A stretch of 64,000 nt of DNA from Conexibacter stalactiti (GTDB lineage: Bacteria; Actinomycetota; Thermoleophilia; Solirubrobacterales; Solirubrobacteraceae), in the NCBI RefSeq assembly GCF_035967765.1, contig NZ_JAYWIT010000003.1; one strand, 5' to 3'. The position numbers and the translations under genes were made by a program. Shown here in pieces: positions 16,084 through 24,928 of the stretch. Numbering within the stretch: the stretch's first letter is position 1; the number at the start of each line of letters is the position of its first letter. Under the pieces are notes generated by a model. The model made no database searches. It was not told where the DNA came from and saw nothing but the letters and a program-made list of their open reading frames with translations.

Positions 16084-17547
16084 GTGAGGTCGCTGCGCGC
16101 GCGCCTGGTCGCCGGCCTGCTCGCGCTCGCCGCGGTCGGGCTGGTGGCGCTCGCCGGGATCACCTACGCCGAGCAGCGCTCGTTCCTGCTCGACCGCGTC
16201 GACCAGCAGCTCGAGGAGGCGCCGATGGCGCTGGCGCGCGCGCTCGCCGAGAACGGCGCGGGCGTCGCGCCCGGACCGGTCGGCGGCGGACTCGGCGGCG
16301 GCGGTCGTCCGGCCGGCCCGCCGGGCGGCAAGGAGCCCGGCTTCGGGCTGCCGCCGGGCACCTGGGGCGAGCGCTACGACAGCAACGGCGAGGCGATCGG
16401 CGACCCGGTCGTGATCGCCTACGACGAGGACGCCGCCACGCCGCAGCCGAAGCTGCCGGCGGTGATCACGCCGGGTGAGCCGTTCACCGTCGACGCGCGC
16501 GGCGACAGCGACGTGCAGTTCCGCGTGCTGGCGTCGAGAGATCCGGCCGGCGCCGGCACGATCGTCGCCGCGATCCCGCTGACCGACGTCGACCAGACGC
16601 TCGAGCGGCTGCTGCTCGTCGAGGGGCTGGTGATCGGCGGGGTGCTGCTGCTGCTCGGCGTCGGCGCCTGGCTGCTGGTGCGCGTCGGGCTGCTGCCGCT
16701 GGAGCGGATGACCCACACCGCCGGCAAGATCGCCGGCGGCGACCTCTCGCAGCGCGTCGCGGCGACCGACCCGCGCAGCGAGGTCGGCAGGCTCGGCCTC
16801 GCCTTCAACGGCATGCTCGACCGGCTCGAGGTCGCCTTCGAGCAGCGGCGCCAGAGCGAGGAGCGGCTGCGCGTCTTCCTCGCCGACGCCTCGCACGAGC
16901 TGCGCACGCCGCTCTCCTCGATCCGCGGCTACGCGGAGCTGTTCCGGATCGGCGCCGCGCGCTCGCCCGAGGACACCGAGAAGGCGATGCGGCGGATCGA
17001 GGAGGAGGCGACGCGGATGGGGGTGCTGGTCGAGGACCTGCTCGCGCTCGCGCGCCTCGACGAGGTGCGCGAGGCCGAGCACGGCCCGGTCGACCTCGCC
17101 GCGCTCGCGCGCGACGCCGTCGACGACGCGCGCGCCGCGGCGCCCGAGCGCGAGCTGACGCTGGGACTGCCGGTCGGCGGCACGGCGGTCGTCGAGGGCA
17201 ACGCCGCCCAGCTCCACCAGGTCTTGGCGAACCTGCTTCGGAACGCGCTGGTGCACACGCCGGCGGGGACGCCGATCGAGGTCGCCGTCGAGGCGGCCGA
17301 GGGCGCCGCCGGCACGACGCGGATCGTCGTGCGCGACCACGGCCCCGGGCTGCCGCCCGACACGGACCCGGCGGAGCTGTTCGAGCGCTTCTGGCGCGCC
17401 GAGGGCGGCCGCACCCGCGGCCAGGCCGGCGCCGGGCTCGGCCTCGCGATCGTCGCCGGGATCGTCGACGCCCATCGCGGCGCCGTCGGCGCCGCCAACG
17501 CCCCTGGCGGCGGCGCCGAGTTCACCGTCACGCTGCCGTCTCAGTGA
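16084..17547 (+). CDS. membrane histidine kinase, partner of the OmpR-type regulator
   Basis: 487 residues with a GTG start. TM1 is about 8-28; an extracytoplasmic domain with a Gly/Pro-rich segment follows, then TM2 at about 175-198 and a HAMP domain (LLPLERMTHTAGKIAGGDLSQRV). The dimerisation box is FLADASHELRTPLSSIRGYAELF with H271 as phospho-acceptor. N box NLLRNALVHTP, G1 box DHGPGLPP and G2 box GAGLGLAIVAGI complete the ATPase. It resembles the TrcS/PrrB-type actinobacterial kinases. The signal is unknown; the neighbours suggest envelope state. Confidence 0.93.
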   Translation: MRSLRARLVAGLLALAAVGLVALAGITYAEQRSFLLDRVDQQLEEAPMALARALAENGAGVAPGPVGGGLGGGGRPAGPPGGKEPGFGLPPGTWGERYDSNGEAIGDPVVIAYDEDAATPQPKLPAVITPGEPFTVDARGDSDVQFRVLASRDPAGAGTIVAAIPLTDVDQTLERLLLVEGLVIGGVLLLLGVGAWLLVRVGLLPLERMTHTAGKIAGGDLSQRVAATDPRSEVGRLGLAFNGMLDRLEVAFEQRRQSEERLRVFLADASHELRTPLSSIRGYAELFRIGAARSPEDTEKAMRRIEEEATRMGVLVEDLLALARLDEVREAEHGPVDLAALARDAVDDARAAAPERELTLGLPVGGTAVVEGNAAQLHQVLANLLRNALVHTPAGTPIEVAVEAAEGAAGTTRIVVRDHGPGLPPDTDPAELFERFWRAEGGRTRGQAGAGLGLAIVAGIVDAHRGAVGAANAPGGGAEFTVTLPSQ

Positions 17548-17599
17548 ATCCCCAGCGAGCGCCCACGGTGCTCGCACGGCCGGGATCGACGCTGGTCCC

Positions 17600-18730
17600 A
17601 TGTCAATCGTCACCTCGGCGCCCCAGGTCGAGATCGTCGTCCCCGTGTACAACGAGCAGGCGACGCTCGAGACCTGCGTGCGGCGCCTCCACCGCTTCCT
17701 CACCGCCGAGCTGCCGTTCTCGTGGCGGATCGTCGTCGCCGACAACGCCTCGGTCGACGCGACCGAGCGGATCGGCCGGGCACTGGCCGGCGAGCTGCGC
17801 GACGTCGCCTACATGCGGCTGGCGCAGAAGGGCCGCGGTCGCGCGCTGCGGGCCGCCTGGTCGGCCTCCGGCGCGCGCGTCGTCGCCTACATGGACGTCG
17901 ACCTCTCGACCGACCTGCGCGCGCTGCTGCCGCTGGTGGCGCCGCTGCTCTCGGGTCACAGCGACGTCGCGATCGGCACGCGCCTGGCGCACGGCGCGCG
18001 CGTCGTGCGAGGGCCGAAGCGCGAGCTGATCTCGCGCTCCTACAACGCGATCCTCCACACGGTCCTGAGGGCGCGCTTCAGCGACGCGCAGTGCGGCTTC
18101 AAGGCCGTCCGCGCCGACGCGCTGGCGACGCTGCTGCCCGACGTCAAGGACGAGGGCTGGTTCTTCGACACCGAGCTGCTCGTGCTCGCGCAGCGGCGCG
18201 GCCTGCGGATCCACGAGGTGCCGGTCGACTGGGTCGACGACCCCGACTCGCGTGTCGACATCGTCTCGACCGCGAAGGCCGACCTGCTCGGCGTCTGGCG
18301 GCTGCTGCTCGACAGCCCGATCGTGCGCTTCATGTCGGTCGGCGTCGCCTCGACGCTCGCCTACGCGCTGCTGTTCGTGCTGCTCAGCGGCGGCCTCGCG
18401 CTCGGCGCCGCGCTCGCGAACGTGATCGCGCTCGGCACGACCGCCGTCGCCAACACGGCCGCCAACCGCCGCTGGACCTTCGGCATCCGCGGCAGCGCCG
18501 AGCGCGTGCGCCAGTACGCGCAGGGCGTCGTCGTCTTCGTGCTGACCTTGGCGCTGACCAGCGGCGCGCTCGCGACGCTGCACGGGATCGACGCGGATCC
18601 GGCCGGCTGGGTCCAGCTGAGCGTGCTCGTCATCGCCGGTCTGGCGGCGACGGTGACCCGCTACGTCGCGCTCAAGAGCTGGGTGTTCGTCCGCGCGGTC
18701 GGCCGTCCCACCCCTCTTAGGGACGCCTAA
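17600..18730 (+). CDS. GT2 glycosyltransferase fused to a GtrA-like membrane domain
   Basis: 376 residues. The N-terminal 230 or so form a dolichyl/polyprenyl-phosphate sugar synthase-like GT2 domain: VEIVVPVYNEQATLETC, VADNASVDAT and the DXD-like MDVDLSTD. The rest is a GtrA domain with four hydrophobic segments and the typical AANRRWTF motif before the third. It should make a polyprenyl-phosphate-linked sugar on the cytoplasmic face and flip or anchor it, supplying the donor for the GT-C enzyme at 13225 (inference from family roles and proximity). A palindrome TTAGG-N4-CCTAA overlaps its stop codon. Confidence 0.9.
   Translation: MSIVTSAPQVEIVVPVYNEQATLETCVRRLHRFLTAELPFSWRIVVADNASVDATERIGRALAGELRDVAYMRLAQKGRGRALRAAWSASGARVVAYMDVDLSTDLRALLPLVAPLLSGHSDVAIGTRLAHGARVVRGPKRELISRSYNAILHTVLRARFSDAQCGFKAVRADALATLLPDVKDEGWFFDTELLVLAQRRGLRIHEVPVDWVDDPDSRVDIVSTAKADLLGVWRLLLDSPIVRFMSVGVASTLAYALLFVLLSGGLALGAALANVIALGTTAVANTAANRRWTFGIRGSAERVRQYAQGVVVFVLTLALTSGALATLHGIDADPAGWVQLSVLVIAGLAATVTRYVALKSWVFVRAVGRPTPLRDA
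18717..18730. promoter_or_regulatory. TTAGG-N4-CCTAA palindrome upstream of the ExbB-like operon
   Basis: TTAGGGACGCCTAA is a perfect 5-bp-arm palindrome whose arms equal the DtxR/IdeR half-site core TTAGG. It lies 58 bp before the ATG at 18788, overlapping the previous stop codon, close to a -10-like TAAGGT (18738-18743). The same motif precedes the ferritin-like gene region (41937-41950). Confidence 0.5.
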
Positions 18731-18787
18731 TCCGTAGTAAGGTTGCGGTGACGCGGCGTTGCTCCGACGGCCTTCGCGTCACCGCCC

Positions 18788-20131
18788 ATGCGCCGCTCGA
18801 ACGACCGTCTCCGTGCCACGGCCCGCCAGCATCCGCTGCGCGCGCTGCTGGCTCTCGCGGCGCTGCTGATCGCCTGTGCCGTGCCGGCGCAGGCGCAGGA
18901 GGCGCCGCCGGCGGGGACGGCGCAGGATCCGATCGTCTCGATACAGCCCGCCGACCCGGCCGCCGCGCCGCTGACGATCCCGTGGTCGAGACTGATCAAT
19001 CACCTCTCGGGCGCCCCGTTCTGGGTGCCGGACGGCGAAAACGGCCAACGCAGCGTGATGGCCTCCGTCTCGCTCAGAACGATCCTCAACCTGTTCGACC
19101 TGGAGCTGACGACCTACAACGCGGTCGCGGCCCCGCGCGCCGGCACCTACGACCTCGTCATGAGCGGGCAGTCGCTGATGGCGAACAGCATGACGGCGGG
19201 TGTCTTCCAGGACACCGACGGCCAGCTCAAGCTCGTGCGCTCGGCGACCGGCGACGACGCGAGAATCATCGTCGTGCCGTCGGCCGACAACGTCCTGCGG
19301 CTCAACCTGCGCCAGGAGCCGGCGGTCACCGCGCTGCCGTCCGGGGTGCGCGAGGGCGGATCGATCAGATTCGTCGTGACGGTGCCGTTCGGCTACGACC
19401 CGGCGTCGTTGACGTACGAGTGGTACATCAACGACGCGGCGGGGACGCGCTTCAAAACCAGCGAGCCGGGGACCGTGCGCAGATTCGACGAGGCCGGTGA
19501 CTACAACGTGACGGTCACCTACCTCCAGAACGGCCGACCGATCGACAGCGGGCAGGGGCTGACGTCGTTCGCGGTCATCTCTCGCGAAAGACCCGACGAC
19601 GGCTATCTGCCCGAGAGAGACAGAGACAGGGTCAGAACGGCCGGCGGCAGAGGCAAGGGCGTCAGAGACGCGCCGCAGGAGGACGCGCCCGACGACGCCG
19701 CGACCGACGCGCCGGAGGTGCCGCAGACGAGCGGCGACGGCAGCTACAACGGCGGCGGCAGCAGCGGCTACACGCCGCCGGCGCCGGCCGCGACGCCGCC
19801 CCCGACGCCCGACCCCGCGCCGACCGCCCCGGCCACGCCGGTGAGAAGAGCGCCGCAGAGAAGAGCGCCGGCCAGAAGAGCGGCCGCGCCGGAGCTGCCG
19901 CAGGGCGAGACGGTCGACGGCTACCTGCTCGCCTCCGCGACCGGCGTGCCGGTCGTCCCGAGCGCCGCCATCACGCCCGCCGACCAGGAGCTGCTCGGGT
20001 TGAAGCCGCCGCAGGCCGACAGATCGCTGCACGTGCCGACCGGCGTGTGGGTGGCGCTCGGCCTCCTGCTGCTCGTCGTGCTTGGATGGGGGCTCGAATC
20101 CCGCACGACGCTCCCGTACTTCAGACCATGA
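18788..20131 (+). CDS. exported, membrane-anchored protein with PKD/Ig-like domain
   Basis: 447 residues. A signal peptide (1-37, ending AQAQ) is followed by two beta-rich domains; one is PKD/Ig-like (FGYDPASLTYEWYINDAAG ... YNVTVTYLQNGRPI). A Pro/Thr/Asp-rich and Arg-rich stalk runs from about 275 to 365, then a C-terminal membrane helix (HVPTGVWVALGLLLLVVLGWGL) and a short tail. Arginines in the stalk are nearly all AGA codons. The stop overlaps the start of an ExbB-like channel gene, so the three genes form one module. No enzymatic motif is seen; a receptor or wall-spanning role is inference. Confidence 0.8.
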   Translation: MRRSNDRLRATARQHPLRALLALAALLIACAVPAQAQEAPPAGTAQDPIVSIQPADPAAAPLTIPWSRLINHLSGAPFWVPDGENGQRSVMASVSLRTILNLFDLELTTYNAVAAPRAGTYDLVMSGQSLMANSMTAGVFQDTDGQLKLVRSATGDDARIIVVPSADNVLRLNLRQEPAVTALPSGVREGGSIRFVVTVPFGYDPASLTYEWYINDAAGTRFKTSEPGTVRRFDEAGDYNVTVTYLQNGRPIDSGQGLTSFAVISRERPDDGYLPERDRDRVRTAGGRGKGVRDAPQEDAPDDAATDAPEVPQTSGDGSYNGGGSSGYTPPAPAATPPPTPDPAPTAPATPVRRAPQRRAPARRAAAPELPQGETVDGYLLASATGVPVVPSAAITPADQELLGLKPPQADRSLHVPTGVWVALGLLLLVVLGWGLESRTTLPYFRP

Positions 20132-20832
20132 CGATCGAAAACATCCTCTTCGAGATCTCCGACGCGCTGCGCTACCCGGTGCTGATCGGCTCCGTGCTCG
20201 CGCTCATCGTCGCGATCGCCGAGGTCGGCAGCCTGCTCGCCGAGCAGCGCCGGCGCCGCGTCCGCAGCGTCGCGCGCACCGAGCACGCCGTCGACCTCGC
20301 GCGCGAGGCGCTCGCCGCCGGCGACAGAGCGACCGCCCTGCGCGCGGTCAGAAGCGTCGGCTACAACGACGCGATGAACGAGGCGCTGGAGGCGATCGTC
20401 GAGCAGCGCGACCATCCCGACGCCGCCAACCGCATCGCCAAGCGCCTCGCCGAGTACGACTACCGCTCGGTCAAGCGGCTGGAGCGGACCCGCATCCTCG
20501 TGCGGATGGGCCCGGCGCTCGGCCTGATGGGCACGCTGATCCCGCTCTCGCCGGCGCTCGCCGCGCTCGGCGACGGCGACGTCGAGCGGCTCACCGACGA
20601 CCTCCGCGTCGCCTTCAGCGTCACCGTCGCCGGCCTGCTCATCGGTGCGATCGCCTTCGCGGTCTCGCTGGTGCGCGACCGCATGTACGACCAGGACTAC
20701 TCCGACATCGAGTACGTCAACGCGCAGCTGGCGACCTTCCCGGCCGCCGCCCCGCCGCTGCACACCCATCCGCGCCAGAGCGTCGGGATGGAGTCGGCGG
20801 CGGAGAAGCTGTCGGCGGAGTCCTCGGCATGA
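20128..20832 (+). CDS. MotA/TolQ/ExbB-type proton channel protein
   Basis: 234 residues with three hydrophobic segments: about 14-36, then 130-150 after RILVRMGPALGLMGTLIPLSPAL, and 165-188. The second carries the family signature with Gly-Pro-x-Leu-Gly-Leu-x-Gly-Thr and the third the SVTVAGLLIGAIAF core. ExbB/TolQ proteins form a pentameric channel that powers envelope machinery with the proton gradient. Its usual ExbD/TolR partner is probably replaced by the gene directly downstream (ATGA overlap). In an organism without an ordinary outer membrane, the powered process is unclear. Confidence 0.85.
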   Translation: MTIENILFEISDALRYPVLIGSVLALIVAIAEVGSLLAEQRRRRVRSVARTEHAVDLAREALAAGDRATALRAVRSVGYNDAMNEALEAIVEQRDHPDAANRIAKRLAEYDYRSVKRLERTRILVRMGPALGLMGTLIPLSPALAALGDGDVERLTDDLRVAFSVTVAGLLIGAIAFAVSLVRDRMYDQDYSDIEYVNAQLATFPAAAPPLHTHPRQSVGMESAAEKLSAESSA

Positions 20833-21275
20833 CCCGCTACGGACCGCCCGGCGGCGCCCCCGGCCAGCCGACGATCCGTGCCCGCGCCCGCTCGCGCGAG
20901 GATCGCGCCGGCGACCCGCTCGACGGGCTCGTCAACCTCTTCGACCTCGGCATCGTGCTGTCGATCGCGTTCCTGCTGTCGTCGCTCTCCTCGCTCAACC
21001 TGACCGACGACCTGATCAACAGAACGCCGAACAGAAACGGCGCGCCGGAGGGCTCGATCGTCACGAGAGCCGGCGAGACGGTCAGAACGATCGAGCTGAG
21101 ACCGGGGGAGAGAGTGGTCGGCCAGGGCGAGAGACTGGGGACCGTCTACAGACTCGCCGACGGGCGCACCGTGATCGTGCCCGACGCCGGCTCGACGCCG
21201 GACGCGGGCACGACGCCCGGCGCCGGTACGACGCCGGACGCCGGCACGACGCCCGGCGCGGCGACGACTCCCTAG
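20829..21275 (+). CDS. DUF2149-like single-span partner of the ExbB-like channel
   Basis: 148 residues: a basic cytoplasmic tail, one membrane helix within DPLDGLVNLFDLGIVLSIAFLLSSL, then an exported domain and a C-terminal Thr/Asp/Gly-rich repeat (TPDAGTTPGAGTTPDAG...). The DPLDGLVNLFDLGI motif matches what I know of DUF2149 proteins, which accompany ExbB-like channels and have ExbD-like topology. Arginine codons change from CGN in the tail to AGA in the exported half. It is coupled to the channel gene by ATGA and is probably the stator/linker subunit. Confidence 0.7.
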   Translation: MTRYGPPGGAPGQPTIRARARSREDRAGDPLDGLVNLFDLGIVLSIAFLLSSLSSLNLTDDLINRTPNRNGAPEGSIVTRAGETVRTIELRPGERVVGQGERLGTVYRLADGRTVIVPDAGSTPDAGTTPGAGTTPDAGTTPGAATTP

Positions 21276-21302
21276 CCGCCGCCACGCCGCGCTCCTACCG
21301 CG

Positions 21303-24300
21303 TCACCTCCCGCCGACGAACGTGACGTACGGCGCGTCGCCCTGCCCGCTGATGCCGGAGGGCGGCCCGAGCGTCACGCGCCCGGCCGGGAACTGCTTCG
21401 TGAAGACGACGAGCGGGTTGTCCTGGCGCCCGGCCGGGACGTCCCAGGCCGACAGGTCGCCGTCGAAGCGCTCCTCGAACAGCGTCGCGCCGGCCGGGTT
21501 CGTCACCTTCCAGTCGTCGTAGACGCCGACGTCGCTGCCGCCGAGCGAGACGCCGACTCTGCCGGCGGCGTGGGTCGCGTCGGTGCGCTCGTCGACCAGC
21601 GTCCCGTCGACGAACGTGCGGATGCGGTCGCCGATCGCCTCGATCCGCAGCCGGTAGGTGTGACCGGGCGCCGGTCTGATCGGCGAGACCGATCCGAGCA
21701 GCGTCGATCTGCCGTTGACCAGCACGCTCATCCGCAGCTGCCCGAGGCCGCCGGGGCTGCCGAGCGGCCCGCCGAGCTGCCAGACGTAGCCGTTTCTGCT
21801 GTCGGGCGCGCGGAAGACGACCGCGGCGCCGACCTGCACCTGGTGGACGGAGACCTCGACGACCTGGTCGCCCCAGTCGCTGCCGGCGCGCGTCAGCGTG
21901 ACGCCGCCGCCGGAGGCGCGGACCTTCCCGCCCTGGATCTGGAAGCGCTGCAGGTAGTCGCGCGTGGCGACGGTCGTGCCGCTGCGCTCGAAGCCCTGCT
22001 CGGTCAGCCATGCCGGCCACCATCTGCCCTCGCCGCGCGCGTCGATCGCGACCGCGACCGGCGCCGGACGGCTGAGGTCGAACGACAGGTAGTCGGTCGG
22101 CGCGGTGACACGCGCGTCGGCGGTCGCGCCGCGGATCGTCGTCGCGCCCTCCAGCGCCGGCGGCAGCGCGGCGATCGTGTCGGAGCGGTCGACGTAGAGC
22201 TGCGCGCCGACGCGCGCGGGCGTCAGCGCGTGCAGCTTCTCCGGCGCGACGTTTGCGACGAGGTCGCTGGCGATCTGCGCGCTGGGCTGGCCGCTCGCGA
22301 CGCCGAGCGTCCGCTCGCCGAGCCGCTTGACGGTGCTTGCCGGCGCGCCCGCGAGCGTGCCGAAGCGGAACGACGCCGCCGGGCGGGCGACCCGCTCCAG
22401 CGTGTAGGCGCGGCCGCGCTGGAGCGGCACGTCGACGGTCGCGGCGCGCGTCGGCCGCACGACCGTGCCGCCGCCGTCACCGCCGTGGCCGCCGCGCCCA
22501 TGGCCTCTGCCGCGGCGGTCGGCCGCGACGACGCGCACCCAGGCGCCGGGCCACGGGTTGGCGATCGTCACGCGCTCGCTGGCGCCGGCCTCGATCCCGA
22601 CGACCGTCGGCACGCCGTCGGCGAGCTGCGTGCTGACGCGATGCCCGCCGCCGATCTCGACCGAGCCGGAGACGTTCCAGCCGCGCGGCACCGACGCCGC
22701 GATCCGGACCGTTCCGTCATAGGACTGCACGAGCCCCTCCTGCAGCGCGCTCGCGACGATCGCGTTCCACGAGCTGTACTGGTGACGGCCGACGAGCGGG
22801 TCGTCGTTCTTGCCGTGGACGGTGAAGCCGTTGGGGTACTTCTGCAGGTCGTCGGTGCCCTGCACGAGCAGCGTCCGCATCTCGTCCGGGAGATGCAGCC
22901 GCGCCGCCCAGATCGGGTCCTCGTTCCACTCGCGCGTGAGCGGGAAGACGCGCTGGCGGAAGCTCGCCTGCATCAGCGGCGAGTCGGCGCCGAGCACCCC
23001 CCACGGCACCAGCGCCTCCAGCTCGACGTTCTGCGTGTTCTTCGCCGGCTCGTCGGTCGCCGACCAGGCGAGCACCTGCTCGCCGCCGCGGCTGGTCGTC
23101 GGCAGCGGCGGCAGCTTCGCGTGGGCGTCGCGCAGCCGCGCCGCCAGCTCGCCGTCGCCGCGCTCGGCGGCCAGCCTCGCGACGATCGGGAAGACGACCC
23201 GCATGCCGGCGAGGTCGGGCGCGGGGTCGGTCGTGCCCCACTGCGTCTCGAACGCGTTGACGTTGTTGAGGTGCAGGAGGCCGTCGGCGCCCGCTCTCAG
23301 CTGCGAGAGGTAGAAGCGCGCGACCTCGGACATCAGCGGGTAGCCCTGCCGCAGCACGGCCGGGTCGCCGGTGTGGCGGTACTGCTGCCAGATGTCGTGC
23401 GAGACCTCGAGGCCGCCGGTGAGGATGCGGTTGGTCCAGCTCGGCTCGCCGGCGGCGACGCAGCCGTCGGCGCTGCCGTCGAAGCGGATCAGCTCCGGCA
23501 CGCAGGTGCCCTCAGCGCCGGGCCAGTTGGCCTGCGTCCAGGCGCGCAGCCTCGCGAGCCGGTCGGTGTAGAGCCGCAGGTAGGCGTCGTTGAAGGAGGC
23601 GGTGCCGGCGCCGAAGTTGGCGAACACCTGCTGGCGCACGTTGAAGTGGAACCAGGTCGACGGCGAGGTGGCTCCGTCGGGCCACGGGTTGAGCATGTTG
23701 GCCGCGCCGGCCTGGCCGGTCGGGACGGCGTTGCGCTGGGTGGCGGCCGTCGTGTAGAGCTGCTGCGCGCGCAGCGCCTCCATGTACTCGCCGACGCCGT
23801 CGGGCGAGTCGACGCGCAGCGGCGCGGCCTGCTCCCAGAAGGCGTGCCACCAGTCGCGGTGGGGCCGTTCGAGCTTGCTGGCGGGGCCGCCCGCGCCGGC
23901 GACCGCGTCGCGCGCGGCGGCGGCGACGTCGCCGCCGTTGTAGGTCGGGACGCCGGCGACGACGCGGAAGCTGCCGTCGCGCTCGGGCAGGAAGCTGATC
24001 CGCACGGTGGTCCCGTCGATCGCCTCGGCGCGCACGTCGCGGCCCTTCGCGGTGATCGCGGCGACGGCGCCGCTGGAGACGCCGCTTCTCGCGTCGGAGA
24101 AGGTCTCGGCGAGCGCCGCGATCCCGCCGTCGGCGCTGGTCGCCGGTCTGCGCGCGGCCGGCAGCCGCAGCTCGGCCGTCTGCCGTTCGCCGGCCGGCGC
24201 GCCGGTCACCTCCAGCACGAGCTGGTCGCTGTCGGCGCGCACGTAGGCGCGCGCGGTCATGCCGCCGCCGCGCTGGCGCAGCTCCGCGTCGTGCAGCGCG

Positions 24301-24677
24301 AGCCGGCCGTCGTAGTCGGCGGCGCTGGCGAGCCGGAAGAGGCCGGGGACGGAGAGCCGCCCGGCGCTCTTCAGGTCGGGGAAGGTGTCGTTGCGGTTGA
24401 GCTGCGCGGTGAACCCGTCGCGCGACCAGACGGCGGCGCCGAGCCGGCCGTTGCCGAGCGGCATGCTCTGCGGCTCGTGCCACGCCGGGTCCTCCAGTAC
24501 GAGGTCCGAGCGTGAGACGACGCCGGCGGTGTCGACCTGCAGCTCGCCGCCCTTCCACGCGCTCGTCGCGCGTCCGTCTCTGCCGTGCCCGGGGGAGCCT
24601 GGCGCCGCGTGGGCGACCGCCGCCCCAGAGGTCGCCAGCGCCGCGGTCAAGGCCGCGGCCATCCATCTCTTCGACAA
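21303..24677 (-). CDS. large secreted glycoside hydrolase, GH95-like
   Basis: 1124 residues with a signal peptide (about 1-24). The N-terminal beta-sandwich contains MPLGNGRLGAAVWSRDG, the hallmark of GH95-type alpha-fucosidase/galactosidase enzymes. A long alpha-helical barrel follows (ANMLNPWPDGATSPSTWFHFNVRQQ; VELEALVPWGVLG; GRHQYSSWNAIVASALQEG). The last 200 residues form a laminin-G/family-16-like sandwich (GSDWGDQVVEVSVHQVQVG ... VYDDWKVTNP). Catalytic residues cannot be fixed by eye and the match to GH95 is partial. Start is TTG with GAGGAGAG upstream; an ATG 15 bases later is an alternative. Two LacI-type operators flank its promoter, so carbohydrate induction is likely. Confidence 0.8.
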   Translation of the reverse strand: MSKRWMAAALTAALATSGAAVAHAAPGSPGHGRDGRATSAWKGGELQVDTAGVVSRSDLVLEDPAWHEPQSMPLGNGRLGAAVWSRDGFTAQLNRNDTFPDLKSAGRLSVPGLFRLASAADYDGRLALHDAELRQRGGGMTARAYVRADSDQLVLEVTGAPAGERQTAELRLPAARRPATSADGGIAALAETFSDARSGVSSGAVAAITAKGRDVRAEAIDGTTVRISFLPERDGSFRVVAGVPTYNGGDVAAAARDAVAGAGGPASKLERPHRDWWHAFWEQAAPLRVDSPDGVGEYMEALRAQQLYTTAATQRNAVPTGQAGAANMLNPWPDGATSPSTWFHFNVRQQVFANFGAGTASFNDAYLRLYTDRLARLRAWTQANWPGAEGTCVPELIRFDGSADGCVAAGEPSWTNRILTGGLEVSHDIWQQYRHTGDPAVLRQGYPLMSEVARFYLSQLRAGADGLLHLNNVNAFETQWGTTDPAPDLAGMRVVFPIVARLAAERGDGELAARLRDAHAKLPPLPTTSRGGEQVLAWSATDEPAKNTQNVELEALVPWGVLGADSPLMQASFRQRVFPLTREWNEDPIWAARLHLPDEMRTLLVQGTDDLQKYPNGFTVHGKNDDPLVGRHQYSSWNAIVASALQEGLVQSYDGTVRIAASVPRGWNVSGSVEIGGGHRVSTQLADGVPTVVGIEAGASERVTIANPWPGAWVRVVAADRRGRGHGRGGHGGDGGGTVVRPTRAATVDVPLQRGRAYTLERVARPAASFRFGTLAGAPASTVKRLGERTLGVASGQPSAQIASDLVANVAPEKLHALTPARVGAQLYVDRSDTIAALPPALEGATTIRGATADARVTAPTDYLSFDLSRPAPVAVAIDARGEGRWWPAWLTEQGFERSGTTVATRDYLQRFQIQGGKVRASGGGVTLTRAGSDWGDQVVEVSVHQVQVGAAVVFRAPDSRNGYVWQLGGPLGSPGGLGQLRMSVLVNGRSTLLGSVSPIRPAPGHTYRLRIEAIGDRIRTFVDGTLVDERTDATHAAGRVGVSLGGSDVGVYDDWKVTNPAGATLFEERFDGDLSAWDVPAGRQDNPLVVFTKQFPAGRVTLGPPSGISGQGDAPYVTFVGGR

Positions 24678-24693
24678 GACTCTCTCCTCAAGT

Positions 24694-24703
24694 CAATCGA
24701 TTG
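24694..24703. promoter_or_regulatory. LacI-type operator 2 of the glycosidase
   Basis: Perfect palindrome CAATCGATTG (with flanks GTCAATCGATTGTC). The central CG and AT-rich arms are typical LacI-family operators. It lies between the predicted transcription start and the ribosome site of the glycosidase gene. Confidence 0.65.
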
Positions 24704-24712
24704 TCCGCGCTG

Positions 24713-24741
24713 ACCCTAGTGCGCCGGGCGAAGCAGATCAA
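24713..24741 (-). promoter_or_regulatory. promoter of the GH95-like glycosidase
   Basis: On the minus strand: -35 TTGATC (24741-24736), 17-bp spacer, -10 TAGGGT (24718-24713). The -35 is embedded in operator 1, and operator 2 follows the start point, a classical two-operator repression layout. Confidence 0.6.
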
Positions 24742-24748
24742 TCGATTG
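24739..24748. promoter_or_regulatory. LacI-type operator 1 of the glycosidase
   Basis: Second perfect CAATCGATTG copy, 45 bp from the first (about four helical turns, same face of the DNA), overlapping the -35 element. Confidence 0.65.
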
Positions 24749-24928
24749 TCTTTGTGCTGTCCGGCGATGTGTCGGGAGGCGCGCGGATGGGAATGACGAG
24801 CCGGTTGCGGCGCGATCCGGCGCGCGCTCTCGCCATCCGCGCACGCGTCGCGCCGCGCCATCTCGGCGGGTGCCCGCGGCGCCTTCCTACTCTGGAATCA
24901 CGCATCCCTCGCTGGCGCGTCGGCAACT

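Noticed and set aside
21570..24515. 981-codon plus-strand frame opposite the glycosidase
   Set aside because: The minus-strand frame has a signal peptide and glycosidase motifs; the plus-strand frame is a compositional shadow.
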